Of a stretch of DNA of 5,271 nucleotides, positions 1 to 5,271 are shown one piece after another (the first letter of the stretch is position 1; each line of letters opens with the position of its first letter). The translations under genes and the position numbers were made by a program. Under the pieces are notes generated by a model. The model was not told the DNA's origin and searched no databases. It was given only the letters and a program-made list of their open reading frames with translations. Origin of the DNA: Flavobacteriales bacterium UBA3442 (GTDB lineage Bacteria > Bacteroidota > Bacteroidia > Flavobacteriales > Schleiferiaceae); NCBI GenBank assembly GCA_002378565.1, contig DFSH01000059.1, forward strand, positions 1-5,271. The letters run 5' to 3'.

Positions 1-1
1 T

Positions 2-1255
2 GATGTCATCGCCATTTTTGCCAAATGGGAGATCCATTGCGAGCACATTGGCGTGGTCACGGAAGGACCCATGGTTCGCTTCCAGTGGAATGATCAACTG
101 GTTTGTGAAATTCCTGCAGATTCATTGGTTCTTGGCGGTGGTGCCCCGGTCTATGACAGGGAGTACAGTGAGCCGGCGTATCACCAGCAATACAAGCAGT
201 TTGACATCAATGATGTCAAGGAGCCAGAGGACCTTAAAGCCATTGCTTACCAAATGGTTGCCTTGCCAAACATTGCGTCCAAACGATGGGTGTATGAGCA
301 ATACGATTCCATGGTTGGTACTGTCAATCGTTCAACCAATGGGGTTTCTGATGCCTCAGTGATCAACATCAAGGGGTCCAACCGAGCCCTTGCCATGACC
401 GTCGATTGCAACAGCCGTTATGTGCATGCTGACCCTGAAGTGGGCACCATGATTGCGGTGAGTGAGTGTGCCAGAAACATCACCTGTTCAGGTGGCACGC
501 CTTCTGCCATCACCAACTGTTTGAACTTTGGCAACCCCTACAACCCTGAGGTGTACTGGCAGTTTGTTGGCGCCATCAAAGGCATGAGTAAGGCTTGCCT
601 GGCATTCAATACGCCTGTGACTGGTGGCAATGTGAGTTTTTACAATCAGACGGAAGTAGATGACAAGGTTGAGCCTGTGTTCCCGACACCCACCATTGCC
701 ATGATTGGTCTTATTGAAGATGTGAAGCATGTGACGACTTTGGGTTTCAAGGAGAAGGGCCATTTGATCTACATGCTTGGAACCAGCAGGGATGATATCA
801 GTTCAAGCCAATACCTGGTTAAGCTTCATGGCGTGGAAGCGTCCCCAGCACCCTTTTTCAATCTCGACGAGGAAAAGGCTTTGCAGTCTCAATTGAACAT
901 GCTCATCAGGAAGGATGTCATTCAATCGGCACATGATGTCACGGAAGGTGGTTTGTTCATCACCCTGTTGGAGTCTGCCATGGACAATGACCTTGGGTTT
1001 GATATGACCACCGCCAGTGAGTTCCGCGAGGATGCTTACCTTTTTGGTGAAGCACAATCCAGAATTGTTGTCACCGTGTCAGAGGATGACGATGACGATT
1101 TCATCGATCTAATGATGATGAATGGCTTCCCCTTTGACTTGCTAGGTCATGTCACCAAAGGGGATATTCGTATCGATGAGAAATCATGGGGAGATGTGTC
1201 GGATTTCAAGGACATTTATGACAATGCCCTGGCGAAGCACCTTGATGTAGCTTGA
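2..1255 (+). CDS. purL: Phosphoribosylformylglycinamidine synthase subunit PurL, small type (5' end missing)
   Basis: The product makes FGAM from FGAR, ATP and ammonia derived from glutamine, the fourth step of de novo purine synthesis, in the cytoplasm. The frame is open from the left edge, so the visible 417 residues are roughly the C-terminal half to 60% of a protein usually about 740 residues long. The GTG at 53 is internal, because the codons before it already read as PurL. Seen: EIPADSLVLGGGAPVYD around 36-52; the second synthetase half with MTVDCNSRYVHADPEVG (132-148), then CSGGTPSAITNCLNFGNP (162-179) and TGGNVSFYNQ (207-216); and the C-terminal AIRS-type domain with HDVTEGGLF (311-319). 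The protein stops soon after this domain with no glutaminase domain. This marks it as the small PurL, which by family knowledge works with separate PurQ and PurS, neither of them in view. A short acidic run (EDDDDD, near 361-366) lies in a variable region. The gene converges on the minus-strand genes to its right. The identification is secure. Confidence 0.96.
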   Translation, partial: DVIAIFAKWEIHCEHIGVVTEGPMVRFQWNDQLVCEIPADSLVLGGGAPVYDREYSEPAYHQQYKQFDINDVKEPEDLKAIAYQMVALPNIASKRWVYEQYDSMVGTVNRSTNGVSDASVINIKGSNRALAMTVDCNSRYVHADPEVGTMIAVSECARNITCSGGTPSAITNCLNFGNPYNPEVYWQFVGAIKGMSKACLAFNTPVTGGNVSFYNQTEVDDKVEPVFPTPTIAMIGLIEDVKHVTTLGFKEKGHLIYMLGTSRDDISSSQYLVKLHGVEASPAPFFNLDEEKALQSQLNMLIRKDVIQSAHDVTEGGLFITLLESAMDNDLGFDMTTASEFREDAYLFGEAQSRIVVTVSEDDDDDFIDLMMMNGFPFDLLGHVTKGDIRIDEKSWGDVSDFKDIYDNALAKHLDVA

Positions 1256-1342
1256 ACAGCAGCTTCCATCCTACTTCTGTCCCTACGTTTGTTTTAGGTG
1301 CTGACTTATAGAATGTTACACCATATATCTGAGTGGCGCAGG

Positions 1343-1600
1343 CTAAGACAAGACGCCTACAGCTAATTCAGCCCAGATAGATAAAAACACAAAAATCAAA
1401 ACAGCAATAATTGCTACTTGATTGCGCTTTTTCGTAAACAGTCTTAAAACAACTTCAATAGCAAACGCGGCAACAAGCAATAGCAATCCAGCAATGATAA
1501 AGTCAGACCCTGTCCAATCGACCTGGTTAGAAAATGGCATTGCTATCAATGGGATTATTAGGAGCATGAGAGAGGAGAAAAGTATCCTCATGAATCTCAT
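1343..1600 (-). CDS. Small three-helix membrane protein of unknown function
   Basis: The product has 85 residues and is almost wholly hydrophobic. Predicted membrane helices lie at about 6-23, 32-53 and 61-83. The basic N-terminus (MRFMR) and the basic loop RLFTKKRN (53-60) would face the cytoplasm by the positive-inside rule, and the short loop SNQVDWTGSD would face outside. I chose the ATG at 1600 because GAGG (1607-1610) sits six bases before it; an upstream TTG at 1612 in the same frame would overlap that site. From memory, the pattern IPLIAM.F...V.W..SDFI.AG.LL followed by IWAELAVG resembles a family of small uncharacterised proteins common in Bacteroidota. Those usually carry a few more residues after AELAVG, so this copy may be slightly short at its end. 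No function is known to me. The gene follows pheT on the same strand after 62 bases and could be read from the pheT transcript. It is richer in AT than its neighbours. Confidence 0.75.
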   Translation of the reverse strand: MRFMRILFSSLMLLIIPLIAMPFSNQVDWTGSDFIIAGLLLLVAAFAIEVVLRLFTKKRNQVAIIAVLIFVFLSIWAELAVGVLS

Positions 1601-1606
1601 GTGATT

Positions 1607-1610
1607 CCTC
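1607..1610 (-). promoter_or_regulatory. Ribosome binding site (GAGG) for the small membrane protein
   Basis: On the minus strand the sequence reads TTGAGGAATCAC directly before the ATG at 1600. GAGG, complementary to the 3' end of 16S rRNA, is six bases from the start codon, a normal spacing. This decides the start at 1600 over the in-frame TTG at 1612. The starts of pheT and of the VTT gene have no comparable motif. Confidence 0.6.
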
Positions 1611-1652
1611 AATTGAATAGGTTTAAAGCTGATTAAATATTGACCAATGAAT

Positions 1653-1675
1653 CATCAGGTTGTCACTGCCTGATG
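1653..1675 (-). terminator. Hairpin across the pheT stop codon, weak terminator candidate
   Basis: CATCAGG (1653-1659) and CCTGATG (1669-1675) form a perfect 7-base-pair stem with a 9-base loop that contains the pheT stop codon. No run of T follows the stem on the minus strand (ATTCATTGG comes next), so it is not a classical intrinsic terminator. It could attenuate reading into the small membrane gene, protect the mRNA 3' end, or be a chance palindrome. Confidence 0.25.
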
Positions 1676-4095
1676 TTGGCATCACATTGACTCAGAATGG
1701 CATCTGTGATGCGCTTCATCATGCCATCAACCTGCTTGTCTTTCATGGTCTTATTGACATCTTGAAAAGTCATTCGGATGCCATAAGACAATTTGCCTTT
1801 TGGAAGGTTTTCTCCTTGGTACACATCAAACAGATCGGTTGCGGTCAGCTGCGTGATTGATGTGCTATTCACAGCCTGTTGAATGTCACCAAATGACAGA
1901 GTGTCATCGACCACCAAGGCGAGGTCTCGTGTCAGGCTAGGGTGCTTGGGAACCGCCTGATAGGTGGGTTTTTGCTTCACTGCCAATGCCTGAATTGCGT
2001 CCCAATGACAAATGGCTACAACCACTTCTTGGTCGACATCTGCAGCCTGCATGGCATGGGGTGAAGCCCACCCGAGCTCAACCAAGGTTTGTCCTTTGCT
2101 TACATAGGTGATGCCATGAGACAGCAACCCTTCAGAACCTGAGAGGCCTTGTTGCTTGTGCTCAATACCTACCCTGCTAAGCAGGCCTTCTGTCACACCT
2201 TTGAGGCTTGCAAAAGGTGAAGGCTGATTCGTCATGGACCAATGCGGTCCTGGGTGATTGCCACAAAGCCAAATAGCCAATTGATCAGCTTCTTTGTAGC
2301 CCTTGTCGCTTTGCTGGTAAATACGTCCCCATTCAAATAGGGGCACATGCTGCTGCCGTCGTTTGATGTTGTAGCTGATCGCTTCCAGTCCACCCATGAT
2401 CATGTGTGGCCGCATGACGCCTAGGTCCTTGCTGAGTGGGTTCAGTACATGGACAACTTTCTCGCTGTCAATACCTGGGTGGTCATTGGTCCAAGAGACC
2501 TTGGTGAGTGAATTGGTGAGAATCTCATGAAATCCTCTACCAACAAGGAACTCAGAAGCTACATGCTGGATGCGTTCTGACGTAACCTTTGCTTCTTGTG
2601 TCATTTGTGCCCGCATGCTTTTCGGGAATGGAATGGCATTGAACCCATAAATCCGAAGGATTTCCTCAGCCACATCTGCCTCCCGTGTAACGTCCCATCG
2701 GTAGGCTGGAATGCTGATGGTCCATAAATGACCCTTGCTTTCAAGGACATCGATGTCCAAGCTCTGTAAAATGCCTTGAATGTCCTTGTGATCAATGTCA
2801 TGACCTATCAAACGGTTGATGGCTTGAATGTCAATGGTTATTTGACGGGGGTCAAAGCGTTTGTCTGCGATGACCTTGCCAGATAAGCCGGCGATGCTGG
2901 CTTCAGGGCAGGAAGCCTTGATCAGGGTCCACGCCAATTGCAAGGCTTGAATTCCTTTGCTGGGGTCAACGCCTCGCTCATAGCGGAACGATGCATCAGT
3001 GGACAGACCATGTCTCTTCGCTGCTTTGCGGATAACCACAGGGTCAAACCAAGCAGACTCAATGACGATGGATGTGCTGGAATCCTTCACGCCGCTTTTG
3101 TCGCCGCCATAGAGTCCAGCTAAAGCCAGTGCCTGTTTACTGTTGGCAATGACAAGGTCTTCTTGATGGAGCTTTCGCTCAATGCCGTCAAGGGTGGTTA
3201 GCACCTCTTGTTGTTTTGCTCGTCGAACCACAAGTTGTCCATCCATGGCTTGTGTGTCAAAAGCATGCAAGGGGTGACCCAATGTATGCATGCTGTAATT
3301 CGTTGCATCAACCAAGATATTCATTGACTTGATGCCTATGGCTTGCAATCGGCGTTGAAGCCACTCTGGCGAGGCAATATTTGTCACGCCATCAATCTGG
3401 AGCGCGTAATACCTCGGGCATGCAACCTCATCATCCAGCAAAACATCCATGTGCTTGCCAAGGGGTCCAATGTCTAAAAGGTCCAATGTTTTGACCTCAT
3501 GCTGCCTGTTGCGATGCTTGAGCGATGCAGCAAGATCTCTGGCCACGCCCTCATGGCCCATGGCATCCATCCTGTTTGGCGTGAGGCCAATATTGAAAAC
3601 CACGTCATCAGGAAGGTTGAGATGTTCTGCAAGACCCTGTCCAACCTTGGCGTCTTGATTGAGCACCATGATGCCATCATCCGCTTGACCCAGGCCTAAT
3701 TCATCTGCACCACAGAGCATACCCATCGATGGTTCTCCGCGGATTTTGCCTTTTTTGATGGTCATGCCATCCTCAGACCCATCGGGGAATATTGTGCATC
3801 CAATGGTGGCCAGTGCCACCTTCTGGCCTACGGCTACATTGGGTGCGCCACAGACAATGGCAAGGGAATCATCCGATCCTGCATTCACCGTCACGCATCG
3901 CAAGCGATCTGCGTTGGGGTGTTGATCGACTGTCAAGACTTCAGCAATGACCACTCCGCGCAATCCGCCTTTGATGGCATCAACCACATGGCTGTTCTCT
4001 ACCTCCAGACCGGTGTCGGTCAACAGATCAGATATCTCGTTGTCAGGAATGTCGGTGGCTATGAAGTCGCTGAGCCAGTCGCGTGAAATGAGCAT
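1663..4095 (-). CDS. pheT: Phenylalanine--tRNA ligase beta subunit
   Basis: This is the beta subunit of the alpha2beta2 phenylalanyl-tRNA synthetase, which charges tRNA-Phe in the cytoplasm. The beta subunit binds tRNA and hydrolyses mischarged Tyr-tRNA-Phe. At 810 residues it has the full bacterial length. Domains in order: N-terminal segment with WLSDFI and GLEVE (to about 40); EMAP/OB-fold tRNA-binding domain (about 42-155) with HPNADRL, IVCGAPNV and KIRGEPSMGMLCGADELGL; B3/B4 editing domain (about 210-395) with VDATNYSMHTLGHPLHAFD (262-280) and RYERGVDP (371-378); B5 domain (about 405-490) with PAYRWDVTREADVAEEILRIYGF, where D468, D474, E477 and E478 match the spacing of the E. coli magnesium ligands; catalytic-like core (about 500-700) with NPLSKDLGVMRP and LFEWGRIY; and the C-terminal FDX-ACB anticodon-binding domain (about 714-808) with PKHPSLTRDLALVVD. 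The ATG at 4095 begins the family's standard N-terminus. It has no Shine-Dalgarno sequence, only an AT-rich leader (TTAAATTTGTGAC). It lies 34 bases after the VTT gene. pheS is not adjacent. No key residue appears to be missing. Confidence 0.98.
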   Translation of the reverse strand: MLISRDWLSDFIATDIPDNEISDLLTDTGLEVENSHVVDAIKGGLRGVVIAEVLTVDQHPNADRLRCVTVNAGSDDSLAIVCGAPNVAVGQKVALATIGCTIFPDGSEDGMTIKKGKIRGEPSMGMLCGADELGLGQADDGIMVLNQDAKVGQGLAEHLNLPDDVVFNIGLTPNRMDAMGHEGVARDLAASLKHRNRQHEVKTLDLLDIGPLGKHMDVLLDDEVACPRYYALQIDGVTNIASPEWLQRRLQAIGIKSMNILVDATNYSMHTLGHPLHAFDTQAMDGQLVVRRAKQQEVLTTLDGIERKLHQEDLVIANSKQALALAGLYGGDKSGVKDSSTSIVIESAWFDPVVIRKAAKRHGLSTDASFRYERGVDPSKGIQALQLAWTLIKASCPEASIAGLSGKVIADKRFDPRQITIDIQAINRLIGHDIDHKDIQGILQSLDIDVLESKGHLWTISIPAYRWDVTREADVAEEILRIYGFNAIPFPKSMRAQMTQEAKVTSERIQHVASEFLVGRGFHEILTNSLTKVSWTNDHPGIDSEKVVHVLNPLSKDLGVMRPHMIMGGLEAISYNIKRRQQHVPLFEWGRIYQQSDKGYKEADQLAIWLCGNHPGPHWSMTNQPSPFASLKGVTEGLLSRVGIEHKQQGLSGSEGLLSHGITYVSKGQTLVELGWASPHAMQAADVDQEVVVAICHWDAIQALAVKQKPTYQAVPKHPSLTRDLALVVDDTLSFGDIQQAVNSTSITQLTATDLFDVYQGENLPKGKLSYGIRMTFQDVNKTMKDKQVDGMMKRITDAILSQCDANIRQ

Positions 4096-4129
4096 GTCAC
4101 AAATTTAATGAAATGAGCCGTCACTCAAC

Positions 4130-4762
4130 CTATGCGTAGACACCAAAAAGCAAGGCGGCATAGATCGCAAAACGGAGGTACCTCACCAGGGCAACTTTAA
4201 GAAACCAACGCCACTTAAATCCCACGGCACCAGCAAGGGTGCAAACTGGTGGGAAAGGCAATGGCGTAAGTGCTGCCAGAAAAATCAACAGACCGCCAAA
4301 TCGGCGAAGTTGATCCTTTTGCTTGGCCATTCGGTGATCAATCCAACGGTGAATTCGAGGGAATCGATGCAGGTGATAACCGATCAAATAGCTGACAACC
4401 CCACCCAAATACGATGCGGTAGCAAGTGAGAAAAGCGTTAGCCAGGGGTAGGGTGTTGATTTGGCCCAAATAATGAAGAGTTCTGGAGATATGACGCCAG
4501 TGATGACTTCTGAAAGGAATTGAAAGACAATGACAACGCCCCAGGAAAATTGTTCTGTAACGGATTCCGTCAAGGCACGAAAATCAAACACCCAAGTTTG
4601 AAGGGCGATGAAAAGCGCGATAAAAAGGGCAATCCCTATGCCTAATTTCTTCAAACCTTCAAGCAAAAACTGATAGCCACCCGTGATTTGGTAAAATCGA
4701 TGCGTGAGTTCAATCGACTTCCAGAAGGGTCGAAACTTGGGGGGGTGAAATTGGGGTTTCAT
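4130..4762 (-). CDS. VTT-domain (DedA/SNARE-associated-like) integral membrane protein
   Basis: The product is a 210-residue inner-membrane protein. A basic hydrophilic N-terminus (about 1-37, with KPQFHPPKFRPFWK) is followed by hydrophobic segments at about 38-57, 73-98, 105-130, 155-182 and 186-208. The part from about 76 to 208 looks like a VTT domain (formerly SNARE-associated or DedA family): FLSEVITGVISPELFIIWA, then SYLGGVVSYLIGYHLHRF, a basic cytoplasmic loop HRWIDHRMAKQKDQLRRFGG (138-157), and the proline-rich turn ALTPLPFPPVCTLAGAVGF (164-182), which corresponds to the re-entrant proline/AG motif of the family. Related proteins elsewhere are implicated in lipid carrier or phospholipid translocation and envelope homeostasis. 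The substrate here cannot be read from sequence. The ATG at 4762 is the only plausible start, because the next Met is at residue 144. No Shine-Dalgarno sequence is seen. The gene starts 32 bases after the recG stop and ends 34 bases before pheT, so co-transcription is likely. Bacteroidota homologues are sometimes mislabelled as short-chain dehydrogenases, but there is no Rossmann motif here. Confidence 0.8.
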   Translation of the reverse strand: MKPQFHPPKFRPFWKSIELTHRFYQITGGYQFLLEGLKKLGIGIALFIALFIALQTWVFDFRALTESVTEQFSWGVVIVFQFLSEVITGVISPELFIIWAKSTPYPWLTLFSLATASYLGGVVSYLIGYHLHRFPRIHRWIDHRMAKQKDQLRRFGGLLIFLAALTPLPFPPVCTLAGAVGFKWRWFLKVALVRYLRFAIYAALLFGVYA

Positions 4763-4794
4763 GGCGGTGGTAAAGGTGCGTCAAAAAACGTGCC

Positions 4795-5271
4795 TTAAGC
4801 GATGTCTCCCCATCCAATTCTGCCTTTTGCATAGGCTGTAAACACTTGCCTTAGCCCGGCATGCTCTGCTGCTTCGAGTCGTGGGTCTTGATCCATGATG
4901 TCACGGGCAACCTGACGGGCCCAGGTAAACAAGGGTTGATCTTCGCCCACCTTTGCCAATCGGTAATCCAGACTACCGCTCTGGCGTGTGCCCATTACCT
5001 CACCGGGCCCTCGCAATTTGAGATCGACATCTGCAATGACAAATCCATCATGGCTGCTGCACATGGTTTCAATGCGAACTTTCGCATGGTCACTCAATGC
5101 CTTTCCTGTCATCAATATGCAATAAGATTGGGCCGACCCTCGACCCACTCTGCCGCGCAGTTGGTGGAGTTGAGACAGGCCAAATTTCTCTGCATTTTCA
5201 ATCACCATCACGCTGGCATTGGGCACATCAACACCCACTTCAATCACCGTTGTGGCAACCATGATATGGGT
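4795..5271 (-). CDS. recG: ATP-dependent DNA helicase RecG, C-terminal fragment (cut by window edge)
   Basis: RecG is a superfamily 2 helicase that remodels stalled replication forks and branch-migrates Holliday junctions. The visible 158 residues are the C-terminal part of a protein usually about 690-700 long; the frame is open to the right edge, so the wedge domain and motifs I-IV lie outside the window. Seen: motif [17 protein letters not shown] (5-20 of the fragment); motif [14 protein letters not shown] (34-45), with the arginines that contact ATP; and the RecG-specific stretch [34 protein letters not shown] (67-100). The last of these includes the TRG translocation motif and separates RecG from Mfd and PriA. 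The C-terminus, with [15 protein letters not shown] and a final GWGDIA, is normal for RecG. The ATG at 5262 is internal, since the residues before it already belong to motif V. It is the first of four minus-strand genes spaced 32-62 bases apart. The identification is secure. Confidence 0.96.
   Translation of the reverse strand, partial: THIMVATTVIEVGVDVPNASVMVIENAEKFGLSQLHQLRGRVGRGSAQSYCILMTGKALSDHAKVRIETMCSSHDGFVIADVDLKLRGPGEVMGTRQSGSLDYRLAKVGEDQPLFTWARQVARDIMDQDPRLEAAEHAGLRQVFTAYAKGRIGWGDIA

Noticed and set aside
3..362. Plus-strand 119-codon open frame at the left edge
   Set aside because: It is a shadow in another frame of purL, whose own frame reads clearly as PurL over the same bases.
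1081..1120. Acidic GAT/GAC run and ATGATGATG triplets in purL (EDDDDD, MMM)
   Set aside because: This is a short low-complexity stretch in a variable part of the C-terminal domain. The frame stays open and homologous-looking on both sides, so there is no sign of a disrupting repeat expansion.
1256..1342. Search for a terminator or small RNA between the convergent purL and small membrane genes
   Set aside because: GGTG/CACC and CAGCA/TGCTG pairings exist, but only with 4-5 bp stems and long loops. I see nothing supportable in these 87 bases.
1335..1357. GGCG/CGCC inverted repeat at the end of the small membrane gene
   Set aside because: It has only four Watson-Crick pairs plus a wobble around a long loop, with no T run. 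It is too weak to call a terminator.
1422..1604. Plus-strand 60-codon open frame opposite the small membrane gene
   Set aside because: It has no membrane, motif or family character. The minus-strand reading has three well-formed helices, a positive-inside pattern and a good ribosome binding site.
3449..3699. Overlapping open frames on both strands inside pheT
   Set aside because: The pheT frame is continuous and conserved here (GLTPNRMDAMGHEGVARDLA), and the alternatives read as low-information shadows.
4773..4794. Imperfect palindrome GGTGCGTC-A6-CGTGCC between recG and the VTT gene
   Set aside because: Two of six stem pairs mismatch (C-A and A-C), and the T run lies in the loop on the transcribed strand rather than after the stem, so it is not a terminator.

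Overview
This window is ordinary housekeeping chromosome, most likely from a Bacteroidota bacterium of moderate GC (about 52% by hand count over 3001-3180). The assignment rests on the wording of the PurL and PheT proteins, which resembles Bacteroidota homologues as I remember them. The two longer genes with a visible start (pheT and the VTT gene) also lack a Shine-Dalgarno sequence, which is common in that phylum. No database search was possible, so the phylum is an inference. I would not name a genus.

Layout: from the left edge to 1255 the plus strand carries the C-terminal 417 residues of a small-type PurL (purine biosynthesis). Everything to its right is on the minus strand and converges on purL. 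In order of transcription, from the right edge leftwards, these are the C-terminal end of RecG (5271-4795), a VTT/DedA-like integral membrane protein (4762-4130), a complete PheT (4095-1663), and a small three-helix membrane protein (1600-1343). The gaps between the minus-strand genes are 32, 34 and 62 bases, so one transcript running recG, VTT gene, pheT, small membrane gene is plausible. The promoter of such a transcript would lie outside the window. No gap without a gene reaches 300 bases.

The genes do not form one pathway: purine synthesis, replication-fork rescue, a membrane protein of unproven function, and phenylalanine charging of tRNA. pheS, the partner of pheT, is not adjacent. The glutaminase (PurQ) and PurS partners that a small PurL needs are not visible either.

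I see no mobile element, CRISPR array, RNA gene, defence cassette or new system. The least ordinary part is the stretch 1256-1662. Its small membrane gene is clearly richer in AT (about 36% GC over 1381-1560) than its neighbours, and it is the only gene here with a good Shine-Dalgarno sequence.
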